This document shows, piece after piece, positions 1-6,443 of a stretch of 17,264 nucleotides of DNA (its first letter is position 1; each line of letters opens with the position of its first letter). The notes below the pieces were generated by a model. It saw only the letters and a program-made list of their open reading frames with translations. It was not told where the DNA came from and ran no database searches. The stretch comes from CBDTYW01 sp965364735 (GTDB lineage Bacteria > Actinomycetota > Nitriliruptoria > Nitriliruptorales > Nitriliruptoraceae), in contig CBDTYW010000055.1 in the NCBI GenBank assembly GCA_965364735.1, positions 1 through 17,264 on the forward strand, given 5' to 3'. The position numbers and the translations under genes were made by a program.

Positions 1-61
1 CACCACCCCATCTCCACGATCGATGTGGGCATGGCAGAGTGGGATCGACGTGGAGAGCGGC

Positions 62-1315
62 GTGAGCGTGACGGATCGGATCCGGCCGAGGGCGGTCGCT
101 GCCCTCGCAGCTGTGGGGTTGGCGCTCAGCATCACCACGGTGGCCGTGAGGGACCGCGGACCGGCTCAGAGCGTGTCCGTCGAGGATGGCCGTGAGGGCA
201 GCTCCCCGGCAGCCCCCGGCGAGGTGACCTTGGCCGCGCCCCCGATCGGCGGGGTCCAGACCGAGGTCGTCGGTGGCGTCGTCGACCCCGCTCCACCTCC
301 GTCGGCCACGACGAACCCCGCGGCGTCCCCGACCCCGTCACCGACCCCGAGCCCGACCAGCAGCGCCGGACCGTCCGTACCGTCGACCACGCCCCCGGCC
401 GTCGCCTCGTCGGCCGGACGCCTTGATCTCTCACGTTCGCCGTTCTCGGCAGGCAGCGGGCGCCCCGTCCTGGCCGTCAAGATCAGCAACACCAGCCGCG
501 ACCGCCCGCAGCAGGGCCTCCTCGACGCCGACGTCGTCTTCGAGGAGCTCACCGAGGCCGGCATCACCCGGTTCATCGCGCTCTACCAGGCGAAGATCCC
601 GACAACCGTCGGGCCGATCCGCTCCGGCCGCATCGTCGACGCCGACGTCCTGCCCGCCTACGGACGTCACATCGCGATCTCCGGCGCGCGCCCCGACGTC
701 CTCGAGCTCTTCGACCAACGCGGCTTCCTCACGATCTCCGAGGACACCGGGGTCATGTTCCGGTCCTCTGCGCGACGTGCCCCGTACAACCTCTACGCCC
801 GTGGCCCGAAGCTCTTCAACGTGGCCCGCGACTCCGTCGCAGCCTCGACGGGCTGGGTCCACGACGACGCGGTGCCGCTCTCGGAGTGCGACCCCGGGGC
901 CGCTCGCGGTCTCCCCTGCCGGCCCGTCGAGGCCCTCAGCGTGCGCATGTCTCGCGGCGCGGTCACGGGGTGGCGTTGGGACGCTGCCGCCGGCGGCTTC
1001 CGCCGCTACCAGAACGGCCAACGTCACACCGACGCCAGCGGCACCCACATCGGTGCTGCCAACGTCGTCGTGCTCGGCGTGGAGATCTCGGAGGGTGGCT
1101 GCTGCGACAGCGTCGGGAACCGGCTCACCGTCACCAACATCATCGGGTCAGGAACGGCCATCGTCCTGCGGGACGCACGACGTCACGACGTCCGCTGGGC
1201 AAAGGCGAGCCGGACCGCACCGATCCGGCTGACCGATGACCTCGGCCGCGACGTCCCGCTGCGCGACGGTCCCACGTGGGTGATGATGGCACCGCGCGAG
1301 AACCTGCCGAGCTGA
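62..1315 (+). CDS. Membrane-anchored DUF3048 (YerB-like) protein
   Basis: About 417 residues from a GTG start at 62, chosen because GGAGAG (52-57) precedes it at good spacing. An in-frame ATG at 23 would add 13 residues but lacks a ribosome site. Residues 11-29 form one hydrophobic segment after basic residues, either a signal anchor or an uncleaved signal. A Pro/Ser/Thr-rich linker with PTPSPTPSPT follows (about 76-113), then the DUF3048 domain from about residue 133 to the end. Family-type stretches seen are PVLAVKISN, ADVVFEELTEAGITRF, and GPIRSGR. B. subtilis YerB, the named relative, is a lipoprotein; here there is no lipobox cysteine, so anchoring is by the N-terminal helix. The molecular function of the family is unknown; I infer an extracytoplasmic envelope role. 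The stop lies 33 bases before the next gene, so the two may be co-transcribed. Confidence 0.85.
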   Translation: MSVTDRIRPRAVAALAAVGLALSITTVAVRDRGPAQSVSVEDGREGSSPAAPGEVTLAAPPIGGVQTEVVGGVVDPAPPPSATTNPAASPTPSPTPSPTSSAGPSVPSTTPPAVASSAGRLDLSRSPFSAGSGRPVLAVKISNTSRDRPQQGLLDADVVFEELTEAGITRFIALYQAKIPTTVGPIRSGRIVDADVLPAYGRHIAISGARPDVLELFDQRGFLTISEDTGVMFRSSARRAPYNLYARGPKLFNVARDSVAASTGWVHDDAVPLSECDPGAARGLPCRPVEALSVRMSRGAVTGWRWDAAAGGFRRYQNGQRHTDASGTHIGAANVVVLGVEISEGGCCDSVGNRLTVTNIIGSGTAIVLRDARRHDVRWAKASRTAPIRLTDDLGRDVPLRDGPTWVMMAPRENLPS

Positions 1316-1348
1316 CCTTCGGCGCCGACCCCGCGCCGGAGCCTCACC

Positions 1349-2158
1349 ATGCAGACCGCGCTCGTCACGGGAGCAAGCACCGGGATCGGTCGCGCGAGCG
1401 CCCGCGCCCTCTCCACGACACATCACGTCTGGGCCGGGGTCCGCAACGACGCCGACGCCGCGTCCGTCCTCGCGGACGGCCTGACGCCGATCACGCTCGA
1501 CATCACCCGCCCAGCGAACGTCGCGGCTGCCGTCGAGACCATCGCGGCCTTCGGCGACGGCACCCTCGACGTCCTCGTGAACAACGCCGGCATCGCGGTC
1601 CCGATGCCGCTCGAGTCCATCAGCGACGAGGACTTCGCCCATCAGTTCGAGGTGAACGTCTTCGGGCTGCATCGGGTGACGCGCGAGCTGCTTCCGGCGA
1701 TCATCGCCGCCCGGGGCCGCGTCGTGATGGTGGGCTCGATCGCGGGCCGTGTCGGCTTCCCGATCATGGGTGCCTACGCGTCGTCCAAGCACGCGGTCGA
1801 GGGCTACAGCGACGTCCTGCGCCGCGAGGTCGCCCACCTGGGTGTCCGCGTCGCGGTGATCGAGCCGGGCATGGTCGCGACGCCGATCTGGGAGAAGTCG
1901 ATCTCGGGCGACGACGTCGTCGACGCGCTCCCGGAGCGCTACCGCGACCTTGCCCGAAAGGTCCGCGACCGCGCCAGCAACGGTCCGACGACCGGCATCG
2001 CTCCGGAGGAGGTCGCGGCCGCGATCGTGCACGCCGCGACCTCGGACCGACCTCGGGGCCGCTACGCCCTGCCCACCCAGGAGCGGGTGATCGCCCGCCT
2101 GCTCCCGCTGCTCCCCGAGACCCTCAGCGACGCGCTCCTGCGGCGCGAGCTGAGCTGA
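1349..2158 (+). CDS. Short-chain dehydrogenase/reductase (SDR)
   Basis: A classical SDR of 269 residues, the normal family length. The NAD(P)-binding motif TGASTGIG is at residues 7-14, NNAG at 78-81, and the catalytic Ser130, Tyr143 and Lys147 (YASSK) are all present. It should oxidise or reduce a hydroxyl/carbonyl group on a small or lipid-like substrate using NAD(P)(H) in the cytosol; the substrate cannot be read from the sequence. CGGAG at 1337-1341 is the ribosome site for the ATG at 1349. It follows the DUF3048 gene closely and may share its transcript. Its stop codon lies inside a hairpin shared with the convergent aminotransferase gene five bases away. Confidence 0.92.
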   Translation: MQTALVTGASTGIGRASARALSTTHHVWAGVRNDADAASVLADGLTPITLDITRPANVAAAVETIAAFGDGTLDVLVNNAGIAVPMPLESISDEDFAHQFEVNVFGLHRVTRELLPAIIAARGRVVMVGSIAGRVGFPIMGAYASSKHAVEGYSDVLRREVAHLGVRVAVIEPGMVATPIWEKSISGDDVVDALPERYRDLARKVRDRASNGPTTGIAPEEVAAAIVHAATSDRPRGRYALPTQERVIARLLPLLPETLSDALLRRELS

Positions 2159-2170
2159 GCCGGTCAGCTC
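2152..2170. terminator. Hairpin spanning two convergent stop codons
   Basis: GAGCTGA (2152-2158), a five-base loop, then TCAGCTC (2164-2170) form a perfect seven-base-pair stem. The TGA stop of the dehydrogenase (2156-2158) and the reverse-strand TGA stop of the aminotransferase (2164-2166) both lie in the stem. There is no U tract on either side, so it may act as a bidirectional terminator or an RNA 3'-end stabiliser, but not as a canonical intrinsic terminator. Confidence 0.4.
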
Positions 2171-3240
2171 CTCACGGCCAAGAGGGCTGCGAGAAAGGCA
2201 TCGACCTCGTCGTCGGTGCCCACGGTCACGCGGTACTGGTCGGTCATCCCGTACGGCAACAACGGCCGGACCCCGACGTCGTGGGTCGCGAGCGCCGCGA
2301 CCTCCGAAGCGGCATCGCCCTCGGCCTCGACGGTCAGGAAGTTGCCCAGTCCGTCCGTGAAGCGAACGCCTTGGGCGCGGAGCCCGTCCGCCAAGCGGGT
2401 CCGGCTGGCGATGACGCGGGCGACGGTGTCCTCGAGCCATGGCTGGTCAGCGAGCGCAGCCACCGCAGCGGCCTGCCCGATCGCGTTGACGTTGAAGCGT
2501 GATCGATGGGCGTCGGTCGCTCGGACGACCTCCGGGGCGCCGACCAGGTAGCCGACCCGCAGTCCTGCGAGCGCGTACGCCTTCGAGAACGTGCGGGCGA
2601 CGACGAGCCTGGGGTGGGTGATGCCGAGCTCCGCGACGGTCGCGTAGCCGCGCTGACCGGCGGCGAACTGGTGGTAGGCCTCGTCGAGCACGACGACCAC
2701 GTGCTCCGGGACGCCCGCCACGAGCTCGCGCACCTGGTCGCCGGTGAGGTGGGTGCCGGTCGGGTTGCCGGGATTGTCGACGAGGACGACCTTCGTCCGT
2801 TCGGTGATGCGTGCGAGCAGCGCCTGCGGGTCACGCGCCCATCCCTGCTGCGCGGCGTCGAGGTCGGTGGGCGGACCGGCCGTCGGCACCTCGACGTAGC
2901 TCGCTCCCGAGTTGCGCGCGCCGACGCGGTAGATGATGAACGATCGAGCGAAGGCCAGGATCTCATCGCCGGGACCGCTGTGGCTGGCGATCAGGTCCAT
3001 CAGGAGGGCGGCCGAGCCGTTCCCGCAGCAGATCTCCTCGGGCGTCGCGTCCTCGAACTCCGCGAGGGCCGCACGCAGGGCGATGGCCTGGTCGTCGCAG
3101 TAGATGTGCGCTTCGGGGGCCTTGGCGGCAGCCGCGGCGATCGCGGCCGGAGACGGACCGTACGCGGCCTCGTTCGACGAGAGCCGAACCTTCATCCCGG
3201 GCGGAGGGCCGGCGGCGACCGATGAGTCCATGGCCGTCAT
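2164..3240 (-). CDS. HisC-like class I/II aminotransferase (PLP)
   Basis: A fold-type I pyridoxal-phosphate aminotransferase of 358 residues, most like the histidinol-phosphate/aromatic aminotransferase group. I place the start at 3240, where ATG overlaps the TGA stop of the upstream acyltransferase gene (ATGA), implying translational coupling; an upstream in-frame ATG at 3273 lies inside that gene. Visible features are LSSNEAAYGPSP near the N-terminus (the family's NENPFGPSP region), NPGNPTGT at 156-163, Asp186 and Tyr189 (DEAYHQF), the Schiff-base Lys220 in TFSKAYALAGLRVGY, and Arg228. In histidine synthesis this enzyme converts imidazole-acetol phosphate to histidinol phosphate, but no other his genes are nearby, so an aromatic or other amino donor/acceptor pair is equally possible. 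The pairing with an acyltransferase is unusual. Confidence 0.88.
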   Translation of the reverse strand: MTAMDSSVAAGPPPGMKVRLSSNEAAYGPSPAAIAAAAAKAPEAHIYCDDQAIALRAALAEFEDATPEEICCGNGSAALLMDLIASHSGPGDEILAFARSFIIYRVGARNSGASYVEVPTAGPPTDLDAAQQGWARDPQALLARITERTKVVLVDNPGNPTGTHLTGDQVRELVAGVPEHVVVVLDEAYHQFAAGQRGYATVAELGITHPRLVVARTFSKAYALAGLRVGYLVGAPEVVRATDAHRSRFNVNAIGQAAAVAALADQPWLEDTVARVIASRTRLADGLRAQGVRFTDGLGNFLTVEAEGDAASEVAALATHDVGVRPLLPYGMTDQYRVTVGTDDEVDAFLAALLAVRS

Positions 3241-4052
3241 GATCCAGCCGCCGGGGCCTCCTCGAGCGACCACGGGTCGGCGAACAGCCGACGGACCTCT
3301 CGGGCGAGGACGCCGCCCTGGAAGCCGTCCATGAAGCGGTGGTCGACGGTCGCGGTCAGCGTGAGCTCCTGCCGGACGACGAGGTCACCGTCCTCGATCG
3401 CGACCACGTCCTTGATCCCACCGATCAGCACGTACAGCGGCACGCGGGTGAACGGGGTCTGCGGGACGAACCCCTCATCGAGACCGAACATGCCGATCGA
3501 CGTGATGATGGCGGACCCGAACGGGAACGCCCGGATGCCGGCGGCGGGGATGCTCGCGCCGAGCGACGACGACAGGAACCCCGTGAGCCAGACCAGACGA
3601 CGCAGGATCCAGGTCGGCATCGCGTTGATGAGACCCTTCGATGCCTCGAAGTCGTTGTCCATCCCCTGCCGGAGCCGGTCAGCGCGCTCGCGGAGCGCGG
3701 CCGCGGTCTCGGCCACGGTCTTCTGGTCAGCGGCATCCACCTTCGCCTGGGCGAGGTCCGCGCCTTCCTCGAGCGCGACGAGGTAGCTGACCGCGACCTG
3801 ATCGTGCTGGCGGTACTTGCCGAAGCGGATGTAGCCGTTCAGCGACGGGGACTTCGCGAGCGCCTCGGCGACCACGCGACCCACGAAGTGCGTGATCGTG
3901 ACCCGCTCACCCGTCCGCTCACGGACGTCGGCGAGGTAGGCGTTCACCTCGGTCACGTCGAGGGTGAGCTTGCCGTAGATGTTGCCCTCACGCGGCGGCC
4001 GCCACGACGCGATGGCGAGCTTGCGCCGCGTGCTGTTCTGGACCTTGACCAT
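3237..4052 (-). CDS. Stand-alone 2-oxoacid dehydrogenase E2-type acyltransferase
   Basis: A 271-residue protein consisting only of the catalytic domain of dihydrolipoamide acyltransferases, the fold shared with chloramphenicol acetyltransferase. There is no lipoyl domain (no DKA-type lipoylation motif) and no peripheral-subunit-binding domain. The active-site motif HxxxDG is intact: His238, Asp242, Gly243 in TVDHRFMDGFQGG. VTITHFVGRVVAEAL (51-65) and the GSAIITSIGMFG strand (179-190) also fit the family. Residues about 140-178 are unusually hydrophobic. Without a lipoyl arm it probably transfers an acyl group from CoA to a free acceptor rather than working in a dehydrogenase complex; that is inference. 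AAGGGG lies about ten bases upstream of the ATG at 4052. It is the first gene of a minus-strand pair with the aminotransferase and is divergent from the PlsC-like gene. Confidence 0.82.
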   Translation of the reverse strand: MVKVQNSTRRKLAIASWRPPREGNIYGKLTLDVTEVNAYLADVRERTGERVTITHFVGRVVAEALAKSPSLNGYIRFGKYRQHDQVAVSYLVALEEGADLAQAKVDAADQKTVAETAAALRERADRLRQGMDNDFEASKGLINAMPTWILRRLVWLTGFLSSSLGASIPAAGIRAFPFGSAIITSIGMFGLDEGFVPQTPFTRVPLYVLIGGIKDVVAIEDGDLVVRQELTLTATVDHRFMDGFQGGVLAREVRRLFADPWSLEEAPAAGS

Positions 4053-4085
4053 TGCTGCTCGCCCCTTGGCATCGACGGGACCCGC

Positions 4086-4136
4086 AACCTACCGGCGCCG
4101 AGGGTCGTGGCACCGAGCCCTCGCCATCACTACGGT
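4086..4136. promoter_or_regulatory. Putative divergent promoters with inverted repeat
   Basis: The 111-base space between two divergent genes holds a minus-strand -10-like TAGGTT (4091-4086) with GTGCCA (4113-4108) 16 bases upstream, and a plus-strand -10-like TACGGT (4131-4136) with GTGGCA (4107-4112) 18 bases upstream. The two -35-like boxes overlap. An inverted repeat, CGAGGG (4099-4104) and CCCTCG (4118-4123), is centred between them and would suit a repressor or activator site. All boxes are four-of-six matches, so this is a hypothesis. Confidence 0.3.
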
Positions 4137-4163
4137 CCTGCGGTCCCCCTCCAGAGGAGCCAC

Positions 4164-4952
4164 GTGGATCCGGTGTACCGCGCCGTCATCGGCGGAATCG
4201 TGGTCGGCTTCCGAGCACGACGCTGGGACGTGCGCGTCACCGGCGCGGAGCACGTCCCCGCGACGGGGTCTGCGGTGCTCGCGTCGAACCACATCGGCTA
4301 CCTCGACTTCACGTTCATTGGCTTCGGAGCACGGCTCCAGGGCAAGCGGCTCGTCCGCTTCGCGGCAAAGCAGGAGACCTTCGACCACCCGGTGTCGGGT
4401 CCGCTGATGCGTGCGATGCGACACATCCCGGTGGACCGCGGGGGTCAGGCCGCCACCGCGATCGACGTCGGCGTCGACCTGCTCCGTGATGGCGAGCTCG
4501 TCGGCATGTTCCCCGAGGCGACGATCAGCGAGTCGTTCGTCCCGATGACCGGCAAGACCGGCACCGTCCGGATGGCGATGAGCGCCGGAGCCCCGATCAT
4601 CCCCGTTGCCGTCTGGGGCTCGCAACGACTCTGGACCAAGCGTCGGCCACGAGACCTGCGCTCCGGTGTCACCGTCACCGTCACCTTCGGAGCACCGCTG
4701 GCCCATGAGCCGGACGAGGACCCCGAGGAGGTGACCGACCGGCTGATGGCACAGATCTCCGAGATGGTCGCGGAGGCCGCGAGTACGTACCCCCAGAGTC
4801 CTCGGGACGATGCGGACCGGTGGTGGCTTCCCGCTCACCTCGGCGGGACCGCCCCGACGCCCGAGGATGCAGCCGCCCGCGCCGAGGAGGCCGCCGCGCG
4901 CCGTCGCCTCCGACGCCAGGCCGAGCTCGAACAGCGTCCACCCACGGTGTGA
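4164..4952 (+). CDS. PlsC-type lysophospholipid/glycerol-3-phosphate acyltransferase
   Basis: About 262 residues from a GTG at 4164 with AGAGGAG (4153-4159) just upstream. The reading frame stays open for 275 codons further upstream, but that part is antisense to the E2-like gene and is not coding. Motif I NHIGYLD (HX4D: His43, Asp48), motif II near RHIPVDRGG (86-94), motif III FPEAT (116-120, usually FPEGT) and motif IV IIPV (145-148) identify the 1-acylglycerol-3-phosphate acyltransferase superfamily. These enzymes acylate lysophosphatidate or related acceptors at the membrane in phospholipid synthesis. There is no strong transmembrane helix; it may bind the membrane peripherally. The C-terminal 45 residues are an Ala/Arg/Glu-rich helical tail not needed for the family. 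The exact acceptor is unknown. Confidence 0.88.
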   Translation: MDPVYRAVIGGIVVGFRARRWDVRVTGAEHVPATGSAVLASNHIGYLDFTFIGFGARLQGKRLVRFAAKQETFDHPVSGPLMRAMRHIPVDRGGQAATAIDVGVDLLRDGELVGMFPEATISESFVPMTGKTGTVRMAMSAGAPIIPVAVWGSQRLWTKRRPRDLRSGVTVTVTFGAPLAHEPDEDPEEVTDRLMAQISEMVAEAASTYPQSPRDDADRWWLPAHLGGTAPTPEDAAARAEEAAARRRLRRQAELEQRPPTV

Positions 4953-4975
4953 GCACCCGGGACCACAGCTGGACC

Positions 4976-4981
4976 TAAGGT
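4976..4981 (+). promoter_or_regulatory. Candidate -10 box (TAAGGT) before CBS gene
   Basis: TAAGGT lies 26 bases before the CBS-protein start and just after the PlsC-like stop. It fits the actinobacterial TAnnnT -10 pattern and resembles hexamers before other genes in this window. I see no good -35 box. Confidence 0.22.
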
Positions 4982-5007
4982 GTCCGTACGCCGACCCGGA
5001 GTCGCCG

Positions 5008-5394
5008 ATGTCCTCGTTCGAGCAGTCCGTCACCCGATGCATGACTGAGGCGTTCCTGACGATCGAGCAGGGAGCGACGCTGCGCGACGCCGCGGAGGCG
5101 CTCGCGAACCACGACATCGGGATGCTGCTCGTGAACCGCGGGACCCAGCTGGTCGGCGTGGTGTCGGAGCGCGATCTCGTCCGCGCGCTCGCCGACGGCG
5201 ACGACCCCGACGTCGTGCGCCTGGCTGATCGTGCCACCGCCGACATCGTCACGATCGACGCGGCTGCCTCCGTCCAGGACGCGATCGCCCTGATGGTCGG
5301 CCGCGGGATCCGACATCTGGTCGTGGCCACGGACGGGCGCCCCGCTGGCGTCCTCTCCGCACGCGACGTGCTCAGCGAGCTCGCCGTCATCTGA
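5008..5394 (+). CDS. Two-CBS-domain protein
   Basis: A 128-residue protein made of two CBS domains and nothing else: about residues 8-60 (VTRCMTEAFLTIEQGATL to VGVVSERDLVRAL) and about 72-126 (DRATADIVTIDAAASVQDA to AGVLSARDVLSEL). The closing SERDL and SARDV segments are typical of the adenosyl-nucleotide-binding cleft of a CBS pair (Bateman module). Such small proteins bind AMP, ATP, NAD or S-adenosylmethionine and modulate a partner, which cannot be identified here. The start at 5008 is chosen for CGGAG at 4997-5001; the frame extends upstream but only over the preceding gene in another frame. It lies 55 bases after the PlsC-like gene, so co-transcription is possible. An inverted repeat follows its stop. 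Confidence 0.87.
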   Translation: MSSFEQSVTRCMTEAFLTIEQGATLRDAAEALANHDIGMLLVNRGTQLVGVVSERDLVRALADGDDPDVVRLADRATADIVTIDAAASVQDAIALMVGRGIRHLVVATDGRPAGVLSARDVLSELAVI

Positions 5395-5400
5395 GCCGCC

Positions 5401-5434
5401 GACACGATGCCGGGATTCACTGGCGTGTCCCGGC
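5401..5434 (+). terminator. Inverted repeats after CBS gene, possible terminator
   Basis: GCCGGGA (5409-5415) and TCCCGGC (5428-5434) form a perfect seven-base stem with a 12-base loop, 14 bases after the CBS stop. A second, mutually exclusive pairing joins GACACG (5401-5406) and CGTGTC (5424-5429). There is no U tract. It may end the PlsC-CBS transcript or lie in the leader of the next gene. Confidence 0.35.
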
Positions 5435-5455
5435 TCCCTCCGCGTGACGAACGTC

Positions 5456-5461
5456 TAGGGT
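5456..5461 (+). promoter_or_regulatory. Candidate -10 box (TAGGGT) before sulfotransferase gene
   Basis: TAGGGT is 42 bases before the GTG start at 5504, downstream of the inverted repeats. It fits TAnnnT but has no convincing -35 box. Confidence 0.25.
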
Positions 5462-5503
5462 TCTCAGCCACCAACCCCACGTCGAGCACGAAGAAGGCAG
5501 CCG

Positions 5504-6259
5504 GTGGCGCTGGCCCAGCAGCAGGAGCTCCTGACCGAGCGATGGGATCTTCCCCACCGCGCCGGTCTGCCTGCCCGCGGGCTCGTGATCGCCGGGGTCC
5601 CCGGTTCCGGGGTCGACGAGCTCTGCACCGCCATCGCCGAGGTCGGCACCTGCGGTGTCCCCGCGCGCTACCTCGGGGAGCCCTCCGGCCCGCTCCGGGA
5701 GCGGTGGGCCCCGAAGGACTCCGAGGCGTACCTCGAGATGCTGCACGCCCGGCGGACCAGCTCGACCGGCACCTTCTCGCTCCAGCTCGACCTCGACGAC
5801 CTGGACCTGCTCCGCGATGACGAGCTGCCGCTGAACGACGTCGTCCCGCCGGGCGCCCCGTGGGTCATGGTCCGCTGCGAGGACCGCTTCGCGCAGGCGG
5901 TCAGCCTCGAGCGCGCCGCGCAGGCCTCGTTGCCGCCCGGGAACGGCACCGGTTACGACTTCCCCTCCCTGGCAGGGCGCTTCGCGGACATCCGCGCGAT
6001 CGAGGACAGCTGGCGGCTGGTCCTCCGCGCCCAGGCCGTCGTGCCGCTGGTCCTCACCTGTGAGCAGCTCAGGGACAACTTCGAGTGGAGCGTCCGCGCG
6101 GTGCTCTCCCACGCCGGGCTGCCCTCGCTGCGTCCGGTCGTGATCGGCGCCGGTCCCTCCGAGCAGGACGCGACGTCCGAGCTGTGGCGGACCTGCTTCG
6201 AGCGCGATCTCGCCTCGGCGATCGCCGAGCACGAGCAGAAGAACGCCTTCGGCAGCTGA
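5504..6259 (+). CDS. Divergent Stf0-like sulfotransferase
   Basis: A 251-residue protein from GTG at 5504, with AGAAGG (5492-5497) as ribosome site. I assign it to the Stf0 sulfotransferase family (named for trehalose 2-sulfotransferase) from several aligned landmarks: the N-terminal phosphosulfate-type loop PGSG at 33-36 (family PRSGST), GVPARYLGE at 51-59 (family AGxPxEYF), TGTFSLQL at 88-95, RxxDRFAQAVSLERAAQ around 124-140, and YDF followed by IEDSW at 166-170. These enzymes move a sulfuryl group from PAPS to a sugar or lipid hydroxyl. The PAPS loop is altered (Ser-Gly-Val-Asp instead of Ser-Gly-Ser-Thr) and the lysine usual after the GVFG-like segment appears missing, so it may be inactive or use another substrate. 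The gene converges on the tRNA. Confidence 0.68.
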   Translation: MALAQQQELLTERWDLPHRAGLPARGLVIAGVPGSGVDELCTAIAEVGTCGVPARYLGEPSGPLRERWAPKDSEAYLEMLHARRTSSTGTFSLQLDLDDLDLLRDDELPLNDVVPPGAPWVMVRCEDRFAQAVSLERAAQASLPPGNGTGYDFPSLAGRFADIRAIEDSWRLVLRAQAVVPLVLTCEQLRDNFEWSVRAVLSHAGLPSLRPVVIGAGPSEQDATSELWRTCFERDLASAIAEHEQKNAFGS

Positions 6260-6289
6260 CGTCACGGCTCATCAGACGACGTCTGGGCA

Positions 6290-6311
6290 TGCTGCGCTCA
6301 GCAACGCAGCA
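6290..6311. terminator. Hairpin 1 between sulfotransferase gene and tRNA
   Basis: TGCTGCG (6290-6296) and CGCAGCA (6305-6311) form a perfect seven-pair stem with an eight-base loop. It abuts a second, stronger hairpin. Placed between convergent genes, it may help end transcription from either side; no U tract. Confidence 0.4.
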
Positions 6312-6336
6312 CGGCCGCCCCCGAGGGGACGGCCGT
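6311..6336. terminator. GC-rich hairpin downstream of tRNA-Val
   Basis: ACGGCCGCCCC (6311-6321) pairs with GGGG-A-CGGCCGT (6325-6336), giving eleven base pairs with one bulged A and a three-base loop. It starts 20 bases beyond the tRNA 3' end on the minus strand and 51 bases beyond the sulfotransferase stop on the plus strand. It is the strongest hairpin in the window and probably terminates tRNA transcription, although no U tract follows. Confidence 0.6.
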
Positions 6337-6356
6337 GGATGGTGCACGTTCTGCAG

Positions 6357-6430
6357 TGGGGCGTATAGGAGTCGAACCTATGACCTCTTGCGTGTCGAGC
6401 AAGCGCTCTAACCAACTGAGCTAACGCCCC
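6357..6430 (-). tRNA. tRNA-Val (anticodon GAC)
   Basis: On the minus strand a complete 74-base cloverleaf can be drawn. The acceptor stem GGGGCGT/ACGCCCC is perfect, the D arm is GCTC/GAGC with loop AGTTGGTTA, the anticodon stem is CTTGC/GCAAG with loop TCGACAC, the variable loop is AGGTC, and the T arm is ATAGG/CCTAT with TTCGACT. Anticodon GAC reads valine codons GUC and GUU, and the discriminator A73 fits valine. CCA is not encoded. Position 33 is C, whereas elongator tRNAs almost always have U. Confidence 0.95.
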
Positions 6431-6443
6431 TTGCGGGGAGCGG

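Noticed and set aside
1..61. A promoter or upstream gene end at the left edge
   Set aside because: Too little sequence; apart from GGAGAG at 52-57 I see no -10/-35 boxes or convincing reading frame.
287..400. PTPSPTPSPT-coding stretch as a DNA tandem repeat or CRISPR-like array
   Set aside because: It is a short, irregular, in-frame proline/threonine linker, without spacers or fixed repeat units.
1148..2440. A 430-codon minus-strand open frame covering the dehydrogenase
   Set aside because: It is antisense to a complete SDR with all motifs and is rich in Arg/Asp/Gly repeats without any domain; such frames are common in high-GC DNA.
2164..3240. Firm assignment as histidinol-phosphate aminotransferase (hisC)
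   Set aside because: Motifs fit, but no other histidine genes are nearby and the partner gene is an acyltransferase; the subfamily cannot be settled by eye.
3339..4163. An in-frame 275-codon N-terminal extension of the PlsC-like protein
   Set aside because: It is antisense to the E2-like gene; the PlsC fold begins right after the GTG at 4164, which has AGAGGAG upstream.
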